From the NCBI GenBank assembly GCA_016839815.1, contig JAEOTM010000041.1, forward strand, positions 1-64,000: a stretch of 64,000 bases of DNA, given 5' to 3'. The DNA comes from Candidatus Hodarchaeota archaeon (GTDB lineage: Archaea > Asgardarchaeota > Heimdallarchaeia > Hodarchaeales > Hodarchaeaceae). The notes under the pieces were generated by a model that saw nothing but the letters and a program-made list of their open reading frames with translations, made no database searches and was not told the DNA's origin. Positions within the stretch are counted from its first letter, which is position 1, and each line of letters begins with the position of its first letter. Positions 1-9,963 of the stretch are shown here, in pieces. Both the position numbers and the translations under genes were made by a program.

Positions 1-2
1 AT

Positions 3-107
3 GAAATGACAATGACTCAGAAATGGAAAATTGGAACCACAACTCAAGAATTGCGTGAAAGGCTTGACTCATTTTCCGATGAAGACAAACGGAATATGTT
101 TGAATAG
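3..107 (+). CDS. C-terminal end of an unidentified protein (truncated by window start)
   Basis: An open frame runs in from the left edge and stops with TAG at 105-107. Only 34 residues are visible. They are polar and helix-prone and end in LRERLDSFSDEDKRNMFE. I do not recognise the family from this tail. It lies 32 bases upstream of the Mre11 start on the same strand, so it may be the first visible member of the repair operon. HerA or NurA often occupy this place in archaea, but nothing in these residues shows either. Confidence 0.4.
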   Translation, partial: EMTMTQKWKIGTTTQELRERLDSFSDEDKRNMFE

Positions 108-139
108 TTTCTCATTGAAATAACCATCTTGTGATCAGA

Positions 140-1363
140 ATGGCAAAAATTATTATTGTAGGAGACGTTCATATTGGAAAACGATTCACTTACCGTGTAA
201 ATCTGAAAACAGGACTGAGTGATAGAACTATAGACTTTATTGATGCACTTGCACGAATTGTGAACTATGCAATTAAAAATCAAGCAGATATTATTGTTAT
301 TGCTGGAGATCTATTCGATCGAGTAACTGTTGGTCCTACCCTGCTTAAACAAGTTAGAGAAAAAATTTGGAAACCACTCATAAAATCAAAGATTCCTATT
401 GTGTGTATCGGAGGTAACCACGACTCACCCCAAATATTGGAAAAAGGTTCTCCCCTAGGAGAAATTTCTCTTATTCCAAATAGTATTGTAGCAAGAACTC
501 CAAAGAGCGTTACAATCCAAGCGTTGAATTCAAGAGAAGAAATTGGTTTTGTTCTTCTCCCCTATCTTACTGCTTCCCAAATTGTCAAGTTTGTGGAGAA
601 ACGACTTGACAAAACCATCGAGAAAGAACGACAGATGGTATTAAGTCAGGAATACCTTAAATACTATATCGAAAAAGAAGTTGAGCAGCTTCCGACGAAA
701 AGTAAGATAATTGTTGGTCATTATTTCTTCCAAGGATCTAAAATTAATATTGTACCGTATCCAGATCTTTTACCCCATGAATTTAAAATTAAGAAGGATA
801 TGCTTCCACTGGATGCAATTGATTTGGGAATTTTTGGCCATGTTCATACTACTCAAACCCTACACTCTGGAAAAGTGATAATACCTGGATCGATAGAACG
901 AGTGGATTTTGGTGAGACAAGCGAGGACAAAGGATTCTATGTATTTGATACAAACTCTAAGAAACTGGAGTTCATTTCAAATGATCCTCGTACATTGATA
1001 AAACAAAACATTGATGTTCCACAAGTCGAAGATCCAACTTCTTATATTATCAGTAAGTTACCAAACCAAACCGAGGAAGCTATCGTCCGACTTATTATTC
1101 GAATATCCCCTGAACTAAAAAACAAGGTACGAATACCTCGTATTCATCAAGCTCTGAACAAAGCATTCTATTTTGAGTTGTTCTGGGATACTTCGTTAGT
1201 TCAACGAGAAGTGGTGCTTAAAGATTTTATTCTAGATCCGTTAGTCCTTTTTAATGATTTTGTTACAAAAAAGTATACTAAAGATCCTAATTTGGAACAA
1301 CTACGTAAGACAGGTTTAGAAATTCTTGATAACGCCCTGGCTGAGGTGGAGGAAAAACAATGA
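140..1363 (+). CDS. mre11: Mre11/SbcD-type DNA double-strand-break repair nuclease
   Basis: This is a calcineurin-like metallophosphoesterase of the Mre11 family, expected to bind two Mn ions and act with Rad50 as an exo/endonuclease on broken DNA ends. All phosphoesterase motifs are visible: GDVHIG near residue 8, GDLFDR near 56, GNHDSP near 92, GHYF near 193 and GHVHT near 233. The remaining roughly 150 residues would hold the capping domain and the Rad50-binding helices. A GTG at 131 is in frame, but ATG 140 is preferred because GTGATC at 131-136 matches the 3' part of the archaeal Shine-Dalgarno at correct spacing, and it gives the family-like start MAKIIIVGDVH. The stop overlaps the rad50 start by four bases (ATGA). 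Family assignment is firm. Confidence 0.93.
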   Translation: MAKIIIVGDVHIGKRFTYRVNLKTGLSDRTIDFIDALARIVNYAIKNQADIIVIAGDLFDRVTVGPTLLKQVREKIWKPLIKSKIPIVCIGGNHDSPQILEKGSPLGEISLIPNSIVARTPKSVTIQALNSREEIGFVLLPYLTASQIVKFVEKRLDKTIEKERQMVLSQEYLKYYIEKEVEQLPTKSKIIVGHYFFQGSKINIVPYPDLLPHEFKIKKDMLPLDAIDLGIFGHVHTTQTLHSGKVIIPGSIERVDFGETSEDKGFYVFDTNSKKLEFISNDPRTLIKQNIDVPQVEDPTSYIISKLPNQTEEAIVRLIIRISPELKNKVRIPRIHQALNKAFYFELFWDTSLVQREVVLKDFILDPLVLFNDFVTKKYTKDPNLEQLRKTGLEILDNALAEVEEKQ

Positions 1364-3732
1364 ATGTACTAGCTAAGAGCTCTTTTGGAGGAGGATTCGA
1401 TCTTTTAAGCATTGAGATCTTTCGCTTCATGAATTATCGGGGCATTCCAGTAAAATTTTCTTTTAAAGCTCCGAATATCGTCATTTCAGGGCCAACAGGC
1501 TCTGGAAAAACGACAATTTTAGATGCACTTACATTTACCTTGTTTGGAAGAAGTTCCAGATTAGATCTAACTATCGTAAAGACAGAAGATATTTGTGGAA
1601 AAAATGGAAGGGTAATATGTGAATTTGAGATAGGCAGAAATCACTACAAAATTATTCGTGGAAGAGACAGCAAGGGGAAAAGTTTTCTAGAATTATTTAT
1701 CAATAAAGAGAGAATCAATGGTAAAATTCCTGAATTAAATGAAAAGATTCGTTCAACTATTCTTGGGATGAATTATTCCGCATTTGTCAATTCAACAATA
1801 ATTCGACAAGATGAAATGAAATCTTTAGGATCTAAATCATCAACAGAACGATTGAAAACCCTACAAAACTTATTTAGATTGGATATCTTTCATAAAGCAA
1901 TACAAGATGCTCAAGAACAACTTTCAATAATTAATGGCTTCAAAAATAAGGTTGAGGGAGAACTAGAGGTAAAAAAACAGAATTTTTTATCCAAAACGAA
2001 ATTGGAAAAAGAAGTTAAAGAATTAGAGACCCACCTTAAGAGCTTACGAATTAAAGAGAAAAAATTGAAACACGAAATTGCTGAAAAAGAACAAGACATG
2101 AATAAAAAGCAGGACTTGCATGAAAAATTTCAGATTATATTAGATAAACAGAAAACAGCAAAAAATCAACTCACGAACCTTGAAAATACAAAGCGAATTT
2201 CAGAAGAAGAACTAAAAACCTATAATAAGTTAAAAATTGAACTTAAAGATCTTGAAAAACAATCCGAAAAAGCTTGTGATCATGATGAGGAAATAAGGAC
2301 GCTTGAAGGTAAGAAAAAAGAGTATAATCTCCTTCAAAATAGTATAACAAAATCTATAAGTAGACAAAAAAGGGAGGAATCTAGGATTGAAAGAGATTTA
2401 GAGAATAAGAGAGTATTAAAAAAGGAAACAACCAATCGAATCTCTAATCTTACAACAGATATCGACCATCATAAAGCTTTTCAGATCCTACAACAGGAGG
2501 GACGCTTGGGTGAACGAATACAGAGAATATCCCTTGAAAAATCATGGAAATTACCCGAGAAATTGATTCAGGAATTAGAAGATGAACAAGAGACCGCTAG
2601 AAATGATCTAAAAGAATTAATCACTGAAAAAACAAAGATCAATATTGATTCATTCCGATTATCTGAAATTCAAGAGAAAGAAGAGCAATTAATTACTGAA
2701 ATTGAACAATTAAGTAAAACACTGAATGAACTCAAGAACTTATCAGCTAAAGAAATCCAAGAAGAGAAAACTAAACTGAAGAATATCGAATTTTCACCAG
2801 ATGTTCAAGAACATCTTAATATCTTAAAAAAATCTCAAAATGCGAATGAAAAGATAAAAAATGACTTCAAAAACGCTAAAAAGTCATTTGAATCTAAGAT
2901 AGATCCTACTAGTAAAATCAATACAATTGTAAGACAAATTAAAGCAGTCACTAAAGAATTAGAGAAATTTTCGTTGGATCTGAAGAATAATGAGCAGTTC
3001 CAAAAAGAATATGAATTCACAAAAACTGATCTCAAGAGCAATAAAGATAATGCAGAGCAACTACAGATCCGATGTGTTCGAATTGATCAGGATATAAAAA
3101 ATCTGAAATCAAATATTGAAGATCTACAAAAACTAGAACCAGAAATAAAAGAACTTGAAAAAAAGTTGAATTCATATACACAGAAAGAAAATATCTTAAC
3201 CAAACTCAAAAATGAAGTGTTTCACACGCGGGGTGCTCCTTATTACGCGATTAACAAGATTCTTCCATATTTAGGAAAACGTGCTTCATTAATTTTATCA
3301 GATCTGACGAACCGAAGATTGACAAGCGTTCAATTAGAAAGAATTGATAAAGGAAGAAAAGGTTTCGGATTTAACATCAATATCCAGACACCACAAGGAG
3401 CTCGTGATATCGCAACCTTCTCTGGAGGAGAACGGACGCAAATCAATGCTGCTCTTCGATTAGCCATAAGTGAAGGGTTGTCTGCATTTGGTAGAGATGT
3501 CGATTCAAATACAAAAAAGACGTTATTCATTGATGAAGGCGATCTTGGATCCCTTGATACAACAGAAGCTCAACAGGCTTTTGTCAAGAAATTGTTCGAA
3601 CTAAGTAGTAGGTTCAAAATAATCTTGATTACACACATCACAGAAATTGCTGATCAATTTCCACATTCAATCCAGATAACAAGAGACGTTTCTGGAAGAT
3701 CAACGAAAAGTTCTGCGAGTGATTCTCTGTGA
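1360..3732 (+). CDS. rad50: Rad50/SbcC-type SMC-like ATPase without a zinc hook
   Basis: ABC-type ATPase partner of Mre11, tethering and processing DNA ends. The N-lobe carries Walker A GPTGSGKTT (residues 44-52) and a Q-loop in STIIRQDEM near 145. About 450 residues of coiled coil (roughly 190-640) follow. The C-lobe has the ABC signature FSGGERTQ (about 687), Walker B LFIDEGD (about 722-728) and an H-loop in ILITHITE. At 790 residues it is shorter than many archaeal Rad50 proteins. The hallmark CxxC zinc hook at the coiled-coil apex is absent: the few cysteines are isolated, and the expected apex (about 370-415) has none. It starts in an ATGA overlap with mre11 and ends in a GTGA overlap with the helicase, so the three genes are almost certainly co-transcribed and translationally coupled. 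Confidence 0.92.
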   Translation: MNVLAKSSFGGGFDLLSIEIFRFMNYRGIPVKFSFKAPNIVISGPTGSGKTTILDALTFTLFGRSSRLDLTIVKTEDICGKNGRVICEFEIGRNHYKIIRGRDSKGKSFLELFINKERINGKIPELNEKIRSTILGMNYSAFVNSTIIRQDEMKSLGSKSSTERLKTLQNLFRLDIFHKAIQDAQEQLSIINGFKNKVEGELEVKKQNFLSKTKLEKEVKELETHLKSLRIKEKKLKHEIAEKEQDMNKKQDLHEKFQIILDKQKTAKNQLTNLENTKRISEEELKTYNKLKIELKDLEKQSEKACDHDEEIRTLEGKKKEYNLLQNSITKSISRQKREESRIERDLENKRVLKKETTNRISNLTTDIDHHKAFQILQQEGRLGERIQRISLEKSWKLPEKLIQELEDEQETARNDLKELITEKTKINIDSFRLSEIQEKEEQLITEIEQLSKTLNELKNLSAKEIQEEKTKLKNIEFSPDVQEHLNILKKSQNANEKIKNDFKNAKKSFESKIDPTSKINTIVRQIKAVTKELEKFSLDLKNNEQFQKEYEFTKTDLKSNKDNAEQLQIRCVRIDQDIKNLKSNIEDLQKLEPEIKELEKKLNSYTQKENILTKLKNEVFHTRGAPYYAINKILPYLGKRASLILSDLTNRRLTSVQLERIDKGRKGFGFNINIQTPQGARDIATFSGGERTQINAALRLAISEGLSAFGRDVDSNTKKTLFIDEGDLGSLDTTEAQQAFVKKLFELSSRFKIILITHITEIADQFPHSIQITRDVSGRSTKSSASDSL

Positions 3733-5996
3733 TTAGCGAATTTATAGAGCAAATCAAATCCAAATCTACATATAAGAATCAAATCATTTTTCAAAAGACG
3801 ATTCCAGCCAAAAATCCTCAATTTGGCTCCCTAAGCTTTGAAATAGCTCCAGAACTAGAGAAATGGCTTAGTGATAACGGATGGAAGCTTTACACTCATC
3901 AGGCTGAAGCACTGAATGAAATCCATACTGGGAAGAATATCGTCGTAACCACTCCAACAGCTTCTGGAAAAACGTTAATCTTTTCTTTAGCGGTAGCGCA
4001 AGCCATTACTAAGAGAATAAATACAACTGCGCTGTTTTTGTATCCTATGAAAGCTCTTGCTAATGATCAACTAAAAAAAATGGAAGATTTGAATGCGGTT
4101 TTAGATGGTAAACTTCGACCATTTATTTATGATGGTGATACTCCTTCTGAGAGACGGCCAGCGATTCGTAATACAGCAAAAGTGATTATTTCAAATCCCT
4201 ACGCTTTTCATCGCTATTTAGATTGGCATTCAAAATGGGAACGGTTCTTTCGTAATTTGCGTTTTATTGTTATAGATGAAGCTCATACATATAGAGGAGT
4301 GTTTGGATCCAATGTGGCTCAACTAATTCGGAGATTGCAACGAATTTGTGAATTTTATCGATCTCAACCGCAATATATTCTCTCCTCAGCTACAATTAAC
4401 AATCCACAAGACTTTACCGAACGATTAATTGGTAACTCTGTTCATATCATTACGAATGATGGCTCCCAACAAGGATCAAAAGAATTGGTTATCTGGAATC
4501 CTCCTTATATAGATCAATTTCAATTAAGACGTAGATCTCCACATCAAGAAACCCGGGATTTATTTCTTAGCCACTTAAAGGAGCATTATCAAACATTATG
4601 CTTCACTTTATCCAGAAAAATGTCTGAAATTATAGCCGTATGGGCTCGACAGGATTTAGAACAACAAGGTTTAGACCCTGAACAAGTTATGACGTATCGT
4701 GCTGGTTATCGTCCTTTAGAACGAAGACGAATTGAAAGCCAATTACGAAATAGGGAAATAACAGCTGTTGTAAGTACTAATGCTCTTGAAGTAGGAATTG
4801 ATATTGGTAATCTTGATGCTGTAATTCTGAGTGGTTTTCCTGGAACGATAATTTCAACTTGGCAACAAATCGGTAGGGTTGGGAGGACAATGCGTTCTTC
4901 TTTAGCATCACTAATTCTGTTTGAAGACGCCTATCAACAATTTTTAGGTCGTCATCCCGAATACTTCTTGGAAAAAACACCAGAGAATGCTATAATTGAT
5001 TTAACCAATAAATACATTGTTAAAGGACATATTTTATGTGCAGCAGCAGAATTACCAATAAAGAAAGCCGAAATCAGTAAGATATGGGGAGCTAATGGAC
5101 TTAAAGCAGTGAAAGAATTATTAAAAAGTGAACTTGTCAAATTAGTTCCAGCAGGGATAGTTCCAAAGACAATAAAGCATCCCTCCCAACAAGTAAGTCT
5201 TAATTCAGCATTTTCGGATTCAATAGATATTATTGTTGGAGAGAAATTATTAGAGACAATGACAACAGCCCAAGCATATCGTGAAGCTCATGAAGGAGCA
5301 ATTTTATTTCATCAAGGGGAGAAATATCTTGTAGAATCTATTGATTGGGAGAAGGGGAAAGCTGTTGCATCCCATCATCGAGTGGATTTTTACACAGAAG
5401 CAATTTCCACAAGTGATGTCGAAATCATTTCACAAGAGAAAGAGAGAAATCTAGGATACCCTTTGACCTTCGGAGAAGTCAAAGTCACTGAATATTACTT
5501 TGCTTATCGCAAAATGACTTATGATGAGGTCATAGATATCATTCCCCTAGATCTACCCCCACTTGAGTTTAATACAAGGGCTGTGTGGCTTCAAATTCCC
5601 TCAACGATCGTAGAATCAATTAAATCAGAAAAAAGAGATTTTGCAGGAGGGATCCATGCATTAGAACATGCAACTATTGCATTATCTCCTCTATTTGCTC
5701 TTTGTGATCGTTGGGATATAGGAGGAACATCTTATCCTAGTTTCCCTGCAGATGGCACCTCCAAAGTATTTATTTATGATGCATTTCCAGGGGGGATTGG
5801 GATTGCAGAGAGATTATTTGAAAAGTGGGAGGATCTTTTAGTAAATGTCATTCAGCTGATACAAGAATGTCCCTGTAATGAAGGATGTCCTTCTTGCATT
5901 CAATCGCCTAAATGTGGTAATGAAAATTCTCCATTAAGTAAAGAAGTTGCTCTCATCATCTTAAAAGGATTAACGGAACTCTCAAACAAGTGTTGA
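3729..5996 (+). CDS. DUF1998-type superfamily 2 DNA helicase (MrfA/YprA/SftH-like)
   Basis: A 755-residue SF2 helicase. Motif I is TPTASGKTL (about 75-83), motif II DEAH in VIDEAHTYRG, motif III LSSATINN, motif V STNALEVGIDIG and motif VI QQIGRVGRT. The C-terminal region has the five-cysteine cluster typical of the DUF1998/MrfA zinc-binding domain (C714, C716, C720, C723, C729). Bacterial MrfA, fungal Hrq1 and archaeal SftH are characterised relatives. They are 3'-5' helicases, and MrfA acts in repair of mitomycin-type damage. The start is a GTG overlapping the rad50 stop by four bases (GTGA), which fixes it and ties this helicase to Mre11-Rad50. Participation in the same end-processing pathway is inferred from that coupling. 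Confidence 0.9.
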   Translation: MISEFIEQIKSKSTYKNQIIFQKTIPAKNPQFGSLSFEIAPELEKWLSDNGWKLYTHQAEALNEIHTGKNIVVTTPTASGKTLIFSLAVAQAITKRINTTALFLYPMKALANDQLKKMEDLNAVLDGKLRPFIYDGDTPSERRPAIRNTAKVIISNPYAFHRYLDWHSKWERFFRNLRFIVIDEAHTYRGVFGSNVAQLIRRLQRICEFYRSQPQYILSSATINNPQDFTERLIGNSVHIITNDGSQQGSKELVIWNPPYIDQFQLRRRSPHQETRDLFLSHLKEHYQTLCFTLSRKMSEIIAVWARQDLEQQGLDPEQVMTYRAGYRPLERRRIESQLRNREITAVVSTNALEVGIDIGNLDAVILSGFPGTIISTWQQIGRVGRTMRSSLASLILFEDAYQQFLGRHPEYFLEKTPENAIIDLTNKYIVKGHILCAAAELPIKKAEISKIWGANGLKAVKELLKSELVKLVPAGIVPKTIKHPSQQVSLNSAFSDSIDIIVGEKLLETMTTAQAYREAHEGAILFHQGEKYLVESIDWEKGKAVASHHRVDFYTEAISTSDVEIISQEKERNLGYPLTFGEVKVTEYYFAYRKMTYDEVIDIIPLDLPPLEFNTRAVWLQIPSTIVESIKSEKRDFAGGIHALEHATIALSPLFALCDRWDIGGTSYPSFPADGTSKVFIYDAFPGGIGIAERLFEKWEDLLVNVIQLIQECPCNEGCPSCIQSPKCGNENSPLSKEVALIILKGLTELSNKC

Positions 5997-5999
5997 TTC

Positions 6000-6005
6000 T
6001 TTTTT
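6000..6005 (+). terminator. Poly-T terminator of the repair operon
   Basis: A run of six T lies four bases after the helicase stop, in the 27-base gap before the converging protease gene. Archaeal RNA polymerase terminates at such U-tracts. The run is short, so this is tentative. Confidence 0.35.
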
Positions 6006-6023
6006 GAGGAATAATTGATCTCC

Positions 6024-9000
6024 TCATTCTCTAAAATCACTGATTCCACCACAGTTACTACAAAACTTTGCTTCTATTGGTATTGGGGTTCCACATTGAA
6101 TACAATATTTAGCTGCAGGAACTTGTGGTGGGGGAGCAAAATCTTGTGATTTTTCTATTCGATAGGAATACCGGTCATATCTCTTCCGTTCATTTCGTTT
6201 AATCAAATAAATAATTAATACCGTTATGGCAAAGGCAAAAACAACGGCAATAATCACAATGGGAATATCAAAAAGACTATCAGTCGTTATCTGAAAAAAG
6301 ATAGCTTCTAGAATTGAATTTCCTTGTGCATCTCGAACAAAGAACAGAAGAATGAAATATTCTCCCTCAATCTTCACTTCAAGATCTTCTTCATCAGGCA
6401 GAGGTATTGGTTGATCTGGAATGGTAAAAATACCTGTGTGAATATGACTATTGGAGGGAGAAGGTGGAAGAACATATGTGTCAAGTACAACACGATCAGC
6501 TGCGAACAGGTAGTAATGAAGGAGCTGATAATATACTTCAAAGGTATCTGATTCTTCATCAAGAATTGAGAGATTTATGTCGATTTCTTCACCAGGACTC
6601 CAGTTAGGAATGTCTTGAAAAGTTAAAATATCCCTATGTTCATTGAGTGATAGATCCCCAATTAGACTCTGCTCAGTATTAAAGACAGGCTCTGTATCAG
6701 GTACAAAAAATGTATCACGAGTAAAATTCAGTAAGAAAGAACTTTGGTCATTTTCCCACCACACCTGAACTTCATAAGCGTAGTAGCCAGTCAATAAAGA
6801 TTCAGGACTCATCCATAAGATTGATTTTTTTTCTGTTGAAACGTCGTTGAGGTTTATTTCCCATACATAGCTCATCACGTAATAGTCAGAAGTTAAGGGA
6901 GGAAGGATTTTATCAAGGGATTTCTGATATTGACTCGAAATGATTACTTGAGCTGTTATATTAGCTGCAAGACTATGATCTACTGTTATATTCAATCCCT
7001 CTTTGACCAACAAATTTGACTCATCCCACCAAGAAGGCTTCTCAATTTCGAATTCTGAAAGTGATTTTACAAGAATGTCCTCAATGATCGGAGTTCCAAT
7101 AGTTGGAAGTTGTACATCAAAAGTAGTGTTTAAATTATCTATAATTTCTCCAACAATATTAATCACTAATTTAGAACCCTCTAAATCAAATAAATCATAT
7201 TTAAGGTATGCAAAAGTGAGTGTAGTATTATAGGGGATAGGGATATCGTGAATTTTTGTACCATTGATCAATTCCAATGAAAGGAAGAAATTTTGGAGAG
7301 AATCTGGATAAATTGCTATCTCTAAAGTAGATGAATATGGATCGTACTGTACATTGATTGGTGGTTGATCGGAGGATAACCAATCAAGAATATTGGTCAC
7401 AAAGGTTTTTCCTGATGAACTCTGCAAGTAAGAGGGTGATAACCACTCTTCGCTTCCCAAGAGTAATACTTTGCCCTTATTTTCCTTTTCCAATCCTGCT
7501 ACTACTAGATAATAATCGTTAAGTTGGGCATAATGTGTTAACGATGGATCAGTCAGATTTCCATAAAATGCGGTACCTCCCAATCTTGGCAGATCTTCGA
7601 CTCCATTGAGGAAAGGATTACTGCTACTTATACTGAGACTTTCCTTTGAACGAGTAAAGGTAACAGGTGTTCGTTCGCGACCATTATCTACATAATTTAC
7701 GAGTTCTATCTTGTTAGAAAAATCGATGGGCAGATTCAAAGTATCAACAATTCTTTCATACGGATCAAGATTGAAATATGGAACAAACGAGGTAACCAAA
7801 AGTATAGATCCTCCATTTTCATGAAAGGACTTTATATTTTCAATTTCACGTGAAGATAAGGGCTTTTCAAGATCCGTCAGTACAAGTATTCCATTTTGCG
7901 AGAGATTTGTTTCCAAAATAGGAGAATTATAATCTATGATGTCATAACGATAATCAGGACCTTGTATAAATTGATTTAACTCATGGTAGTTAATAAAATA
8001 TGAATCATCGACGTTTGTATGATATGAATCCCAATAGATCTTTTCATTTGGTAATTTGACATCGAAGGAAATTGGGAGGAAAAAGTCTTGATCTCCAAAA
8101 GAATAACTCACATTCCCCCGATAGGGGCCTGGAGAAGTATTGTATGGAATATCAACAGAGAGGACTTTCTCAAAGTATGTTGGAGAAGAAAAAGTATTTG
8201 GGGTAAGGTTAAATGTCACAAAAGGAATGAGATTATCACTAATTTCCCAAGTAACGCTCCCTGAAGAACCAGTGACAAAGGGTAGACTGATTTCGGTATG
8301 ATCCCCCGGAAAACTAACGGGTTGAAAAAAATCAATATCATTCGTCCTTGGAATGGTGGAGATTATCCCATATTCCGAACTAAAATGGGATGTTTCAAGT
8401 AATTCAGAAGCTAAGCCGACATTTACTAATCCACTTCCTTGTGAGTAGAGTGATTCATTTTCTCCTAAGCTTTGAGCCGACTCCTGTAAAGCTGCACGTA
8501 AAGCATAAGGTGAAGCATCAGGAAATTGATCTAAAAGCAATGCAATAGCTCCACTTACAACTGGGGCAGCCATTGACGTACCGGAAAGGATTATGTAATC
8601 AGAAATCGAAACATCAACTAAAGCATTATATGCAAGATCAATCACTCCTCCAGAGGCAAGTGGACCAATAATTTGATATCCTGGTGCCACAATATCAGGA
8701 TCGGGACGAAAATCATATGTCGGACCCTGACTCGAGAAGTGAATCACATGTTGACTTCCATTAGTTGCCCCAACTGAAATGACTTGTTTTGCTGAGGCTG
8801 GCGTATTGATTGTCATAAACGGTATAGATGCGTCTGCTTCATTTCCTGCTGCTGCTACTACTGGAATACCCTGTTCAACCACCTTATTTACTGCATGAGC
8901 CAAAATATCTTCTGATCCCCACGGATCTGAAAGGCCAAACCCTAACGAGATTGATACGACATCAACATTCTGTTCAACTGCTCTATCTAAAGCTGCAATT

Positions 9001-9779
9001 ACGGCTGCAACCGAAGCACTGCCAAACATATCAGCAACTTTCAGATTTACTAATTCCGCACCTGTAGCTACTCCAGGGAACGGACCTCCTCCAGCAGCAA
9101 TTCCTGCAACATGAGTTCCATGTCCATGAAGATCTAAAGTTCCTTCTTCCGAAGGATATCCATAATCCTGGGATATAAAAGACTCTTGATATCCGATATT
9201 AGTGAAATCGGGATGAGTAGTATCTAATCCAGAATCCAAAATAGCAATACTCACTCCTGACCCATCATGTCCTGAACTTACCACTGTACTTGCATTGATA
9301 GTAGTTCTAGGTAGTTCGTAAGCTTGTTGTGTATGTTTAAAATTTTTCAGGATCAAGTCATCAGGTGAAGGTAAAACACTCCTAAGCTCCGAGGTCTGCA
9401 AGCGAGAGGAGATATAGTTAAAAGTCGTTTTTAATTTAGAAAGCTCAGTATCTGTAATTGAAACCATTCCTACATGCACATTCTCGAAAAATTTGAAACT
9501 CGAGTAAGTGTTTTGCTTAAAGAACTGTTCTAGTGATTTTTTTTCTGTAGATTGATATTGAAATAAGTATAGATTTCGAATTTCTGTTTCTACTGGTTTA
9601 TTGATATAGAGATCCTCTGATCTATCAAAGGTGTAACCATTTATTAACACTACTGGACTTGGAATGCTTATTAAGAAAATTAAAAATAGTTTTATAATAT
9701 CTAATGAAATATTATGCCTTATGAATGTCAATGGAATACCTCGTAACATTTTTGTAGCTTTAATGGCCACTAGTTTCAT
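6024..9779 (-). CDS. Membrane-anchored subtilisin-like (S8) protease with C-terminal zinc ribbon
   Basis: A 1251-residue protein. A hydrophobic segment at about 30-47 can serve as signal peptide or anchor. The peptidase S8 domain carries the full triad: Asp182 (ILDSGLD), His220 (HGHGTHVAG) and Ser402 (SGTSMAAP), plus the oxyanion Asn313 (AAGNEA). After about residue 450 come several hundred residues of beta-rich, extracellular-looking sequence. Within it, about 610-830 resembles a GATase-like (DUF4350-type) fold, which I infer only from the pattern. A second membrane helix lies near 1174-1196. It is followed by a basic, proline-rich linker and a zinc ribbon with CxxC pairs C1226/C1229 and C1240/C1243. 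The expected topology is an outside protease with a cytoplasmic zinc ribbon. The gene ends convergently with the helicase. Catalysis is well supported; the role of the tail is unknown. Confidence 0.88.
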   Translation of the reverse strand: MKLVAIKATKMLRGIPLTFIRHNISLDIIKLFLIFLISIPSPVVLINGYTFDRSEDLYINKPVETEIRNLYLFQYQSTEKKSLEQFFKQNTYSSFKFFENVHVGMVSITDTELSKLKTTFNYISSRLQTSELRSVLPSPDDLILKNFKHTQQAYELPRTTINASTVVSSGHDGSGVSIAILDSGLDTTHPDFTNIGYQESFISQDYGYPSEEGTLDLHGHGTHVAGIAAGGGPFPGVATGAELVNLKVADMFGSASVAAVIAALDRAVEQNVDVVSISLGFGLSDPWGSEDILAHAVNKVVEQGIPVVAAAGNEADASIPFMTINTPASAKQVISVGATNGSQHVIHFSSQGPTYDFRPDPDIVAPGYQIIGPLASGGVIDLAYNALVDVSISDYIILSGTSMAAPVVSGAIALLLDQFPDASPYALRAALQESAQSLGENESLYSQGSGLVNVGLASELLETSHFSSEYGIISTIPRTNDIDFFQPVSFPGDHTEISLPFVTGSSGSVTWEISDNLIPFVTFNLTPNTFSSPTYFEKVLSVDIPYNTSPGPYRGNVSYSFGDQDFFLPISFDVKLPNEKIYWDSYHTNVDDSYFINYHELNQFIQGPDYRYDIIDYNSPILETNLSQNGILVLTDLEKPLSSREIENIKSFHENGGSILLVTSFVPYFNLDPYERIVDTLNLPIDFSNKIELVNYVDNGRERTPVTFTRSKESLSISSSNPFLNGVEDLPRLGGTAFYGNLTDPSLTHYAQLNDYYLVVAGLEKENKGKVLLLGSEEWLSPSYLQSSSGKTFVTNILDWLSSDQPPINVQYDPYSSTLEIAIYPDSLQNFFLSLELINGTKIHDIPIPYNTTLTFAYLKYDLFDLEGSKLVINIVGEIIDNLNTTFDVQLPTIGTPIIEDILVKSLSEFEIEKPSWWDESNLLVKEGLNITVDHSLAANITAQVIISSQYQKSLDKILPPLTSDYYVMSYVWEINLNDVSTEKKSILWMSPESLLTGYYAYEVQVWWENDQSSFLLNFTRDTFFVPDTEPVFNTEQSLIGDLSLNEHRDILTFQDIPNWSPGEEIDINLSILDEESDTFEVYYQLLHYYLFAADRVVLDTYVLPPSPSNSHIHTGIFTIPDQPIPLPDEEDLEVKIEGEYFILLFFVRDAQGNSILEAIFFQITTDSLFDIPIVIIAVVFAFAITVLIIYLIKRNERKRYDRYSYRIEKSQDFAPPPQVPAAKYCIQCGTPIPIEAKFCSNCGGISDFRE

Positions 9780-9963
9780 TTATTCATCTATACTTGTCTA
9801 TAGTAAAAGTATGTAAAAACGCTTGCCTCAGAAAATCTAAAGATTAAATAAAAAAATAATCTAATCTGTAGTAATATTCTCAAAACTCAAGAAGATGGGT
9901 GTATTGTTCACAAAAAGAATCGCTTTAGGGATCGAGAAAAAATCGTAGAATGAATCTTTTATT

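Noticed and set aside
3..107. Reading the first partial gene as NurA or HerA
   Set aside because: Operon position alone suggested it; the visible 34 residues show no motif of either.
8828..9067. Leu-rich plus-strand frame inside the subtilase gene
   Set aside because: It is antisense to the catalytic domain; the Leu/Gln bias comes from the opposite strand's codon use.
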